Below are positions 1 through 4,689 of a DNA stretch of 14,265 bases, piece after piece. Both the position numbers and the translations under genes were made by a program. The stretch spans positions 1 through 14,265 of the forward strand of contig CAYJOT010000018.1 in assembly GCA_964371935.1 (NCBI GenBank), written 5' to 3'. Source of the stretch: JACQRW01 sp964371935 (GTDB lineage Bacteria > Patescibacteriota > Minisyncoccia > Sungbacterales > HO2-52-23). The first letter of the stretch is position 1; the number at the start of each line of letters is the position of its first letter. The notes beneath the pieces were generated by a model. It saw only the letters and a list, made by a program, of their open reading frames with translations, was not told where the DNA came from and searched no databases.

Positions 1-7
1 CTTATAC

Positions 8-98
8 TATACTCTCCGCGAAACCGCCGTGGCGGAAGAGGAAAGCTCTCGCGTCGAGACACGCCCTCGCCTAAAGTGTGCGAGATAACTCGCGTCCA
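8..98 (+). ncRNA. Truncated copy of the structured RNA at 2035-2301
   Basis: A -10 box TATACT (8-13) lies 6 nt before GAAACCGCCGTGGCGGAAG (20-38). That is exactly the arrangement of the full copy at 2023-2053. A second shared block, CGCCTAAAGTGTGCGAGA (69-86), also matches the full copy (2198-2215). Between the blocks this copy has only about 30 nt, where the full copy has about 140 nt, so the centre appears deleted. The local hairpin CTCGC/GCGAG around the CTAAAGTGT loop can still form. It may now act only as the 5' leader of the DUF5678-like gene, whose GTG start lies inside the second block. The -35 region lies outside the window. Confidence 0.5.
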
Positions 99-263
99 TA
101 CGAGAATAAGTGGGTAGCATTGTCGTCTGACTATACCCATGTAATTGCCAGCGGAGACACGCTCCGAGAGACCGCAGCGCAGGTAGGCGTGGATGAAAAA
201 GAGCACGCGGTTTTCCATAAGGTGCTTCCCTTTGATGCGTACTACGAACCGCTGTTGCTATGA
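78..263 (+). CDS. DUF5678-like small protein, first gene of a retropepsin-linked pair
   Basis: This 61-residue protein has a core running NKWVALSS..THVIASGDTL, which resembles the DUF5678 pattern (short beta strands around K-W-V-A and V-I-A-S-G-x-T-L, then a helix). The function of this family is not established. The GTG start is the first start after an in-frame TAA at 72-74. It has no clear Shine-Dalgarno sequence and lies in a sequence block shared with the RNA at 2035-2301, so the true N-terminus could be a few codons later. Its stop overlaps the ATG of the next gene (ATGA-type overlap at 260-263), which indicates translational coupling. The same gene order recurs at 8317-8992. The family call rests on remembered sequence patterns, not on a search. 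Confidence 0.7.
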   Translation: MRDNSRPYENKWVALSSDYTHVIASGDTLRETAAQVGVDEKEHAVFHKVLPFDAYYEPLLL

Positions 264-631
264 AATATGAGTATGGGATAACCTATCCCCCGGATGCAGA
301 CGGCAGATTTCGCAAGCGACCACTGGTCGAAATTGAGATTGTTGGTCCACAGGGGAAGCTGAAAGAACTGGCGCTGGTATATTCGGGTGCGGATCGTTCG
401 CTGTTCCATCGTGAGATTGCCGAGTACCTTGGGATTGACTTAACACACGCCGAACGACGCAGAACAATCGGGGTCACCGGAGAGGCAGAGGTGTTGTACG
501 CCGAGGTGGCCATCACCCTTGCGGGTGCGCCAAAGCAGATACGCCCTCCAGTCGGTTTTATTGACACGCCGTATGTGAGCGCATTGCTTGGCCAAGAGGG
601 ATTTTTTGATGCACACCGCATCACTGGTTGA
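260..631 (+). CDS. Retropepsin-like aspartic protease homologue with Asp-to-Tyr active site
   Basis: This 123-residue protein has the layout of bacterial single-domain retropepsin-like proteases: beta strands, an active-site turn, then a hydrophobic-hydrophobic-Gly block near the C-terminus (ALLGQEGFFDA, about residues 108-118). The active-site turn normally reads D-S/T-G-A. Here it reads Y41-S-G-A-D, with codon TAT at 380-382, one base away from GAT. The paralogue at 8522-8992 keeps D-S-G-A. The protein also stops right after the GQEGFFDAHRIT segment, earlier than usual for the family, where sequence of the terminator repeat (633 onward) begins. Catalysis by a retropepsin dimer needs the Asp, so this copy is probably inactive or a pseudoenzyme. 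It overlaps the DUF5678-like gene by 4 nt. Confidence 0.75.
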   Translation: MKYEYGITYPPDADGRFRKRPLVEIEIVGPQGKLKELALVYSGADRSLFHREIAEYLGIDLTHAERRRTIGVTGEAEVLYAEVAITLAGAPKQIRPPVGFIDTPYVSALLGQEGFFDAHRITG

Positions 632-632
632 C

Positions 633-707
633 ACAAGCATCTTTGCTCCGCGTGTGCATAACCGTGGGGTTTTTCAATTTGACTTTTTTGTCAGGAATAT
701 GATAGAC
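633..707 (+). repeat. Terminator/promoter repeat, copy R1
   Basis: This copy is nearly identical to R2 at 791-868 over about 70 bp. It contains the hairpin CTCCGCG (646-652)/CGTGGGG (663-669) followed by TTTTT, then CAATTTGACT, a run of six T, and GTCAGGAATATGATAGAC. The hairpin differs from R2 at several positions, yet pairing is kept through G-U wobbles, which supports a working terminator hairpin. The promoter-like part has TTGACT (679-684) only 13 bp from TATGAT (698-703), too close for a normal sigma-70-type promoter. Confidence 0.75.
645..674 (+). terminator. Rho-independent terminator after the first retropepsin-like gene
   Basis: A 7-bp stem (646-652/663-669) with two G-U wobbles, a loop of 10 nt, and five T from 670. 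It lies 14 nt after the stop at 631. Confidence 0.6.
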
Positions 708-776
708 GTTTTCTCCAAGTTTCATGACGCTATTGAAGAAGCGGAAAGATTGTTCGCGGCTCTCAATCTCGAATAG
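699..776 (+). CDS. Very short ORF, possible gene remnant
   Basis: From an ATG inside the R1 repeat (699) a 25-codon frame reads into unique sequence before R2 begins. The peptide is amphipathic (FHDAIEEAERLFAALN forms a plausible helix). The R1 promoter spacing of 13 bp looks poor, and there is no Shine-Dalgarno sequence. I do not recognise it. It could be the leftover N-terminus of a lost module gene, or simply chance. Confidence 0.2.
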   Translation: MIDVFSKFHDAIEEAERLFAALNLE

Positions 777-802
777 CCGTATTCCTCCGGACAGCAATCT
801 TT

Positions 803-832
803 GCTCCGCGTGTTCATAGCGGCGGAGCTTTT
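803..832 (+). terminator. Rho-independent terminator upstream of the first brnT-like gene
   Basis: A perfect 7-bp GC-rich stem (803-809/822-828), a 12-nt loop, then TTTT. It insulates the downstream TA promoter from read-through. Confidence 0.6.
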
Positions 833-836
833 CAAT

Positions 837-864
837 TTGACTTTTTTTTTGTCAGGAATATGAT
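837..864 (+). promoter_or_regulatory. Promoter of the first BrnT/BrnA-type module
   Basis: TTGACT (837-842), 16 bp of spacer including a T-run, then TATGAT (859-864). The predicted start is near 871, giving a leader of about 16 nt before the ATG at 887. An alternative -10, TATAAA (870-875), is also possible. Confidence 0.55.
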
Positions 865-886
865 AGACATATAAATCTTTAGTTCT

Positions 887-1165
887 ATGATTTTTGTTCG
901 CAAACTCCTGTGGGACGCGTGGAATGTCGCCCATATTGCCCGTCATCGCGTGGTGCCGGAAGAGGTAGAACAAGTTTGCCATGATGCGCCGTTTACGAGC
1001 GAGACCTATCGTGGTCGTCTGCGAGTCATAGGTGCTACGCCTGAGGGCAGGATATTGACGATTATCCTGGCCCCAAGCGGAAAAAGCGAAATCTATTATC
1101 CAGTGACCGCCCGTCCGGCTGATCGCAAAGAACGGGCAGTATACATCCAATCGTCAACAGAATAG
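887..1165 (+). CDS. BrnT-type toxin (intact)
   Basis: This 92-residue protein matches the BrnT toxin family, small RelE-fold ribonucleases that cut mRNA and are neutralised by BrnA. It shows the family pattern in order: a W-D-x-W-N..H-I-A-x-H block at the N-terminus (residues 9-20), a V-x-P-E-E-V helix, a strand with I-G-A-T-P-E-G-R, a long hydrophobic strand (ILTIILAP), Y-Y-P-V-T-A-R-P-A, and the C-terminal R-K-E-R-A-V-Y. Length is normal and no frame break is visible. Its stop lies 5 nt before the antitoxin ATG, so the two genes form one operon. This is the intact partner of the damaged toxin copy at 1565. The family call is by pattern; activity is inferred. Confidence 0.8.
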   Translation: MIFVRKLLWDAWNVAHIARHRVVPEEVEQVCHDAPFTSETYRGRLRVIGATPEGRILTIILAPSGKSEIYYPVTARPADRKERAVYIQSSTE

Positions 1166-1170
1166 TATTT

Positions 1171-1449
1171 ATGACAACAAAAAGGACAACAAAAATGAAC
1201 CATGATATGGCTCAATGCGTAACTCTTAAAGAGGAGGCGAAGTTTTGGGATACGCACAGCACTGCTGATTATGAGGACGGGTTTAGGCCCGTCCATGTCC
1301 GGTTTGGGAAAAAACTGTCTGATATGGTCATACTTCGTTTTGACCCCAAGACGCTTCAGAAGATACGCCTCCTCGCGCAGGCAAAAGGCACGGAACCTAT
1401 CAACCTAATGCGGAGATGGATACTTGAACGCCTGACACAAAAGGCATAA
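1171..1449 (+). CDS. BrnA/CopG-type antitoxin of the first module
   Basis: This 92-residue protein has the N-terminal E-E-A-K-F-W-D-T-H block typical of the CopG antitoxins paired with BrnT, a variable linker, then a ribbon-helix-helix-like C-terminus (ILRFDPKTLQKIRLLAQAKG, then a W-I-L-E-R-L helix). The ribbon-helix-helix would bind the operon promoter, and the other part would cap the toxin. The first ATG (1171) is 5 nt after the toxin stop; ATGs at codons 9 and 13 are less likely starts. No Shine-Dalgarno sequence is seen, so coupling to the toxin is likely. The stop codon lies inside a 14-bp tandem duplication (1440-1467). Confidence 0.8.
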   Translation: MTTKRTTKMNHDMAQCVTLKEEAKFWDTHSTADYEDGFRPVHVRFGKKLSDMVILRFDPKTLQKIRLLAQAKGTEPINLMRRWILERLTQKA

Positions 1450-1467
1450 TTACAAAGGCATAATTAC
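1440..1467. repeat. 14-bp perfect tandem duplication over the antitoxin stop
   Basis: AAAGGCATAATTAC occurs at 1440-1453 and again at 1454-1467. The first copy contains the antitoxin TAA (1447-1449). It looks like a recent slippage event. Confidence 0.85.
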
Positions 1468-1514
1468 AGTGGACGATCTCTCGTCTGCTACCGGTTTTAA
1501 AATTGACTTTTTTG
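1468..1514 (+). repeat. Intergenic repeat, copy A
   Basis: The block has GTGGACGATCT, a small hairpin (GACGA/TCGTC), CTGCTACCGG, then TTTTAAAATTGACTTTTTTG. It is shared with 2303-2348 (copy B) and, for its first part, with 4044-4076 (copy C). It sits between the two TA modules. Confidence 0.7.
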
Positions 1515-1529
1515 TAGAAAAACGCACTC

Positions 1530-1558
1530 TTGACAATGTATAGCTTGGTATATACACT
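1530..1558 (+). promoter_or_regulatory. Promoter of the second BrnT/BrnA module, leaderless
   Basis: TTGACA (1530-1535), 17-bp spacer, TACACT (1553-1558), then 6 nt to the ATG at 1565. Transcription should begin at or next to the A of the ATG. Confidence 0.75.
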
Positions 1559-1564
1559 TGCTGT

Positions 1565-1763
1565 ATGAAGGCGTCTGGCAACATATCGGGGTTTGAGTGG
1601 GATGCGCACAACAAAGACAAGAATCTCATTGCCCACGGAGTGACTAACGAAGAATGCGAGGAAGCATTCTTTGATCCGGATAAAAAGATTTTGGAGGACA
1701 CGATTCACTTCACTGCGCGACCTGAACAAGCGGGAACAAAAACTATATGAAGAAGCAGCTTAA
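1565..1763 (+). pseudogene. BrnT-type toxin remnant with internal deletion and frameshift
   Basis: The N-terminal frame (1565-1750, 61 codons) carries a clear BrnT start: FEWDAHNKDKNLIAHGV, then E-E-C-E-E-A-F-F-D-P. It then stops without the central strands. In another frame, just before the stop at 1761-1763, the DNA encodes RDLNKREQKLYEEA, which matches the BrnT C-terminus. The middle of the gene (about 30 residues: the I-G-x-T..GR..VVxT region) has therefore been lost together with frame. The end of the C-terminal remnant still overlaps the antitoxin ATG at 1747, as in an intact operon. The promoter looks intact. The product should not be an active ribonuclease. Confidence 0.75.
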
Positions 1764-2013
1764 GGTCCCGCAATTTAAAAATGAGGATGAGGAGCGTAAA
1801 TTCTGGTCCCGCGTTGACTTGAGCGAATATTTTGTGTCGCGCGATTTCAAATCCGGCGCATTTCCGAATCTGAAGCCCTCTTCCCGCTCCATCTCGCTCC
1901 GCCTGCCGGAATATATTTTGGCGCGCCTGAAAGAGCAGGCGCACGCGCTCAACATACCCTATCAGTCGCTCATGAAGCAGTATATCGCCCGCGAAACATT
2001 GCGGAAATCCTGA
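1747..2013 (+). CDS. BrnA/CopG-type antitoxin kept beside a dead toxin
   Basis: This 88-residue protein has the CopG-antitoxin layout: E-D-E-E-R-K-F-W at the N-terminus, S-E-Y-F, a linker, then a ribbon-helix-helix segment (SRSISLRLPEYILARLKEQA, then N-I-P-Y-Q-S-L-M-K-Q-Y-I). The Y-Q-S-L-M-K-Q-Y motif is typical of the family. It is full length and in frame. The ATG (1747) overlaps the end of the toxin remnant. The neighbouring toxin is broken, so this antitoxin may survive as a promoter-binding repressor or may protect against related toxins elsewhere; that is inference. The -35 of the downstream RNA promoter (1999-2004) lies inside its 3' end. Confidence 0.8.
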   Translation: MKKQLKVPQFKNEDEERKFWSRVDLSEYFVSRDFKSGAFPNLKPSSRSISLRLPEYILARLKEQAHALNIPYQSLMKQYIARETLRKS

Positions 2014-2028
2014 CAGGCGTGCTATACT
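1999..2028 (+). promoter_or_regulatory. Promoter of the structured non-coding RNA
   Basis: TTGCGG (1999-2004), 18-bp spacer, TATACT (2023-2028). The -10 is 6 nt from the first conserved base of the RNA (2035), the same gap as at the window start (8-13 to 20). Confidence 0.6.
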
Positions 2029-2034
2029 TTCGAT

Positions 2035-2301
2035 GAAACCGCCGTGGCGGAAGAGTCCTCAGACGGTAGATATGTTTCTCGCGCGCATGCGTAAGAAAGC
2101 TGGAACAGCCCGGGAGTTCCAGTGGATAACCCGCCGTCGTCAAATGTAGACGCAGGGGTTTGATCACTACGTTCTATGGAGCGTCGCACAAGACCCCGCC
2201 TAAAGTGTGCGAGACAACTACGGCATATCCGGTGACTTATAAGGGAACTCCGGATCGGCGGTTTTGTAAAAACTCTCCGCGTCACGCGAAGAGTTTTTGT
2301 T
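2035..2301 (+). ncRNA. Structured non-coding RNA of unassigned family
   Basis: The region has its own promoter and a strong terminator, and no convincing ORF. The first bases AAACCGCC (2036-2043) pair with GGCGGTTT (2257-2264) just before the terminator, closing the whole molecule. Inside it are several hairpins: TTTCT..AGAAA (2075-2079/2094-2098, with CGC/GCG inside), CTGGAAC/GTTCCAG (2100-2106/2116-2122), GGGGT/ACCCC (2155-2159/2193-2197) enclosing ACGTTC/GAGCGT (2069+100 region, 2169-2174/2179-2184), and ATCCGG/CCGGAT (2227-2232/2250-2255). GTGGCGG (2044-2050) can also pair with CCGCC (2131-2135). A truncated copy lies at 20-98. The segment GAGACAACTACGGCATAT faintly recalls the 3' conserved region of RNase P RNA, but the matching P4 partner is not evident, so I leave it unassigned. 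Confidence 0.65.
2268..2301 (+). terminator. Rho-independent terminator of the structured RNA
   Basis: AAAAACTCT (2268-2276) plus CGCG (2278-2281), loop TCA, CGCG (2285-2288) plus AGAGTTTTT (2290-2298), with one C/A mismatch. This gives a 13-bp stem with a T-rich tail. Confidence 0.85.
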
Positions 2302-2302
2302 T

Positions 2303-2348
2303 GACGAACGATGTGCGTCTGCTGCCGGTTTTAAAATTGACTTTTTTG
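2303..2348 (+). repeat. Intergenic repeat, copy B
   Basis: GACG..CGTC hairpin, then CTGCTGCCGG and TTTTAAAATTGACTTTTTTG. The last 30 bases match copy A (1468-1514) almost perfectly. Confidence 0.7.
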
Positions 2349-2352
2349 ATCA

Positions 2353-2381
2353 TTGACTCATTTTGAAGCATGCGGTAGGAT
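2353..2381 (+). promoter_or_regulatory. Leaderless promoter of the small ORF at 2388
   Basis: TTGACT (2353-2358), 17-bp spacer, TAGGAT (2376-2381), then 6 nt to the ATG at 2388. Confidence 0.65.
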
Positions 2382-2387
2382 ACATAT

Positions 2388-2530
2388 ATGCAAACACAAG
2401 TCAAACAAAAAAGAGTGCGGGTGCCAATGGGGTCGCGCGCTACTTCTACCGTTACTGTTCCGAAATGGATAGGCGAAATCGCTCCTCGCTCGCGGCCGTG
2501 CTTGTTGAGATTGAACGTCAGTTACGGTAG
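2388..2530 (+). pseudogene. Small leaderless gene, possibly a frameshifted DNA-binding antitoxin
   Basis: The promoter points exactly at ATG 2388. The opening frame gives a basic peptide with RVRVPMGSRATSTVTVPKW and runs on to 2594 with a tail that does not look protein-like. In another frame, from 2465 to a TAG at 2528-2530, the DNA encodes DRRNRSSLAAVLVEIERQLR, which looks like a regular amphipathic helix. One reading is a short strand-plus-helix (ribbon-helix-helix-like) antitoxin broken by a frameshift near 2465. A weak hairpin (CCGT..ACGG) with GTTTTTTT (2533-2540) follows. The alternative is an unbroken 68-codon ORF (2388-2594). I do not recognise the family. Confidence 0.35.
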
Positions 2531-2574
2531 CGGTTTTTTTGTTTCTCTCCTGTGCAACACCCAGTGTTTAACAG

Positions 2575-4017
2575 TCAGGGTTGTTTCAGTTTGATCTTCG
2601 TGCGCTTGGTCGGAGTAGCAGCATGCCTGGAAAAATTGATGCCGAGCGGTTTGAGCCAGACATAATAGCGCTGCGCCGGATCGTTTTCAAGCGCGAGCAT
2701 TTTTGCCGCGTTTTTGCTTTGCATGGTCATTTTTACCAAAAGCGGAGCTAACATACCGGCCATTGCAACTTCCTTATCTTTGTGTCTGCTGAGCCGGGCC
2801 AGTTCGCGATCATGTTGGGCGAGTGATTCGCGGGCAAAGTCGTAGTTCGGATTGAGTTTGAGCGCAAGCTCGATGAAATATCTGCCGCCAATCTCGTTAA
2901 GGGCGATCATACATACTCCTTTGTTGGCAAACAGCCGATACACTTCCCGGGTCGTGGTGCGCTGATCCAGTAAATGGCCGAATGCCCGATCAAACAAAGC
3001 AAGCGCTTTTTCAATTTTTCCCCTTTTCATCTGCTCTATACCGCGGCCGTAGATTTGATGCCATTTGAGTGGTTCCATAATATCGTGGCGGAAGCGCGGC
3101 TTGCGCTCCAATTCCGCCAACTCCGCATCGGTATACTGTGGCGGTTCTTCGCGGCGAATCGTGTTGTTCAGTGCCATCACCGCCTTCATCAATTCGTCAA
3201 CGTCTGCTCCTGATGCGTCCTCGTTCGCTAAACCAATGAGCAGGGCTGCCGGAGAAAATGCGGTTTCCTCGGAAGTGTTTTGTATCCATGCGATCACCCG
3301 CCGTATTGAAATAAACGGCAAAACATCGCACGCCTTCATGGCTTTTTGCAAACGCGTTTTTGCTTCTGCGACCGTAGTCGCGAACTCTCCGAATGTTTCT
3401 TCCTCAGCGCCTTTTTTCGGCTTTCCGCGATTCGGAGCATACCATAGATGATAAATTTCTTTGGGTGTTATTGGTTTTCCAGGGTGAGTGTAGAGTTTTC
3501 CTACATTGTCGCTCAACTCGCTATGCATACTGCCAACGAGACCTCCCACAAATTCATACCGCTCACCAACTCGGCCAACCCGCGCAGTAATCGCTTCATG
3601 AATACGAAGAAAGGGGGCCGCGCTGTATTCCCGTACAGTATAGCGTTTGCCATTCGCGAAACTTTCCACCTCAACTCGTCCGGGTACCGATGATATCACT
3701 TTGAAAAAGCCGTATTCATTCTCTCGCAATAAATCCGCATAGACCGTCATGTCCGCGGGAGACATGCCTGCGGGGTTTCCCTCGTACCATTCGCGAAGCG
3801 GCGTCCGTCCGCTCACAAGCTTGAAATCATAAATGAACCATTCGTGAAAATAACGATGCGCGGGCGAGCTGCCATCAGCGAAATCAGGCGCCACTACGGG
3901 CAGTTCATGAACTGATTTTATTTTGAAAAACTCCCGCAGTGCACGGTCAATATCCCCGTCTGAAGCCGGATTTTGGAAAAAATAAGCTATGATATCACTG
4001 ATGGTTCCCGCGCGCAT
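2575..4017 (-). CDS. Large TPR-containing protein of unknown function
   Basis: This 480-residue soluble protein has no signal peptide or membrane segment. Residues about 55-170 (from HEWFIYDF through GRTPLREWYEG to GFFKVISSVPGRVEV and GKRYTVREY) resemble the beta-rich domain often seen in SEC-C-type hypothetical proteins. Residues about 205-300 are helical. Residues about 320-400 contain TPR-like helix pairs (GRGIEQMKRGKIEKALALFD and FANKGVCMIALNEIGG..ALKLNPNYDFA). The C-terminus is very basic (TKRTKIKLKQP). The ATG at 4017 is the first start in the frame. An extended -10 (TGATATTTT on the minus strand, 4027-4035) lies 9 nt upstream, so the leader is at most a few bases. It converges with the small ORF at 2388. 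Role unknown; TPRs suggest protein-protein binding. Confidence 0.8.
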   Translation of the reverse strand: MRAGTISDIIAYFFQNPASDGDIDRALREFFKIKSVHELPVVAPDFADGSSPAHRYFHEWFIYDFKLVSGRTPLREWYEGNPAGMSPADMTVYADLLRENEYGFFKVISSVPGRVEVESFANGKRYTVREYSAAPFLRIHEAITARVGRVGERYEFVGGLVGSMHSELSDNVGKLYTHPGKPITPKEIYHLWYAPNRGKPKKGAEEETFGEFATTVAEAKTRLQKAMKACDVLPFISIRRVIAWIQNTSEETAFSPAALLIGLANEDASGADVDELMKAVMALNNTIRREEPPQYTDAELAELERKPRFRHDIMEPLKWHQIYGRGIEQMKRGKIEKALALFDRAFGHLLDQRTTTREVYRLFANKGVCMIALNEIGGRYFIELALKLNPNYDFARESLAQHDRELARLSRHKDKEVAMAGMLAPLLVKMTMQSKNAAKMLALENDPAQRYYVWLKPLGINFSRHAATPTKRTKIKLKQP

Positions 4018-4037
4018 TTGGTAAATAAAATATCATG

Positions 4038-4074
4038 ACCGGTAGTGGACGATCTGTGTCTGCTGCCGGTTTTT
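4038..4074 (+). terminator. Terminator-like hairpin, overlapping intergenic repeat copy C
   Basis: ACCGGTAG (4038-4045) pairs with CTGCCGGT (4063-4070) with one G-U, followed by TTTTT (4070-4074). The loop and right arm (AGTGGACGATCT, GTCTGCTGCCGG) are the same sequence as repeat copies A (1468-1514) and B (2303-2348). It lies between the AbiEii remnant and the 480-residue gene, both on the minus strand, where the hairpin can also form. Confidence 0.5.
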
Positions 4075-4080
4075 AAGATT

Positions 4081-4303
4081 CTATCGCAATCCAAGAATCT
4101 CTTTTGCGGTTTTTGGCGCTTCCGTCCGGAAATATGCTTTGATGCGTTTCCAATCGGTATTGAAGAAGAGGCGCGGCATGTGATCTGCACCGTGCCGTGT
4201 TGTAGGTATGGCTCTCTTGTGACAAAAAATCGAGCGCCTTTTTTGTCGCGTTCGGCAGGACTTCTTCATGGAATTTTATTATCGGCGGGTGAGCGCTTCC
4301 CAT
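4081..4303 (-). pseudogene. AbiEii-like nucleotidyltransferase toxin remnant
   Basis: Two pieces of an AbiEii-type toxin gene lie in different frames. The first begins at an ATG (4303) inside the end of the DUF6922 gene and encodes IIKFHEEVLPNATKKALDFL, the usual N-terminal helix before the catalytic core. The second, ending with TAG at 4081-4083, encodes ADHMPRLFF..DWKRIKAYF..APKTAKEIL. This matches the C-terminus of the intact copy at 5750-6382, which has DEMPRMFAEVSWKEVKKYI at the same place. Everything between is gone, including the GG-T/S and D-x-D catalytic motifs. The gene is therefore dead, while the upstream DUF6922 gene remains whole. Confidence 0.7.
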
Positions 4304-4554
4304 AGAGGACGAGTTTGTGGATGAAGGACCCGCGACTTTTTTATAATCTCCCGAATCAGCGCATGAGGATAGTAGGCATACATCCATCGTGTTTCCGCAT
4401 CATTGCCGAAATCTAAAATTCGCTCGATGATGTAACGAGCGTATTTCTTTGAGTCAAGATCTTTCGGATCAATGTCCCAGAAAAGCGATTGGCGAAACCG
4501 AATGACCCCACCCTTCTTCTTTGGTAGTAATCGTAGTAATGCCATTCTTGTCAT
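4279..4554 (-). CDS. DUF6922-type putative antitoxin, first copy
   Basis: This 91-residue protein has the core QSLFWDIDPKDLDSKKYARY, then I-I-E-R-I-L-D-F-G, W-M-Y-A-Y-Y, and I-I-K-K-S-R-V-L. The copy at 5505 has the same pattern (KYFWDTDAKKLDVKK, IIERILEHGD, KQSRALS). This family is regularly found directly before AbiEii-like nucleotidyltransferases and is thought to be the antitoxin or regulator. The ATG at 4554 lies 6 nt from a TATACT -10, so the message is leaderless. Its N-terminus (about 20 residues, MTRMALLRLLPKKKGG) is longer than in the second copy. The cognate toxin downstream is a remnant. Confidence 0.75.
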   Translation of the reverse strand: MTRMALLRLLPKKKGGVIRFRQSLFWDIDPKDLDSKKYARYIIERILDFGNDAETRWMYAYYPHALIREIIKKSRVLHPQTRPLWEALTRR

Positions 4555-4560
4555 GTTCCC

Positions 4561-4569
4561 AGTATATCA
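4561..4569 (-). promoter_or_regulatory. Extended -10 promoter of the first DUF6922 gene, leaderless
   Basis: On the minus strand TGATATACT (4569-4561) is an extended -10. It is followed by 6 nt and the ATG (4554). The -35 is poor. It is divergent from the methyltransferase promoter at 4614-4642. Confidence 0.65.
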
Positions 4570-4613
4570 CATGTAATCTGCAAAATCCATAGGTTGTACC
4601 CGTCCACCTCATT

Positions 4614-4642
4614 TTGACAAAAATGTGAAAACGGCATATAAG
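4614..4642 (+). promoter_or_regulatory. Consensus promoter of the methyltransferase gene
   Basis: TTGACA (4614-4619), 17-bp spacer, TATAAG (4637-4642). The predicted start is near 4649, leaving a leader of about 40 nt with a Shine-Dalgarno AGGAGG (4678-4683), 6 nt before the ATG. Confidence 0.8.
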
Positions 4643-4689
4643 AAGAGTAGCTTTTTGAAATTTTTGCGGCATAGCAGAGGAGGAAAGAT

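Larger units (their letters stand above)
791..868 (+). repeat. Terminator/promoter repeat, copy R2
   Basis: Second copy of the repeat at 633-707. It has the perfect 7-bp hairpin GCTCCGC (803-809)/GCGGAGC (822-828) followed by TTTT, then TTGACT (837-842), a nine-T run, and TATGAT (859-864). The T-run is three bases longer than in R1, which sets the -35/-10 spacing at 16 bp, compared with 13 bp in R1. Confidence 0.75.

Noticed and set aside
2035..2260. RNase P RNA assignment for the structured RNA
   Set aside because: The 3' segment GAGACAACTACGGCATAT recalls the conserved 3' part of RNase P RNA, and GGAAGAG at the 5' side recalls its partner. However, the two do not pair as P4 must, and the length is short. 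Left unassigned pending a covariance search.
3065..3451. 128-codon plus-strand ORF opposite the 480-residue gene
   Set aside because: Antisense shadow with no start signals and no family pattern.
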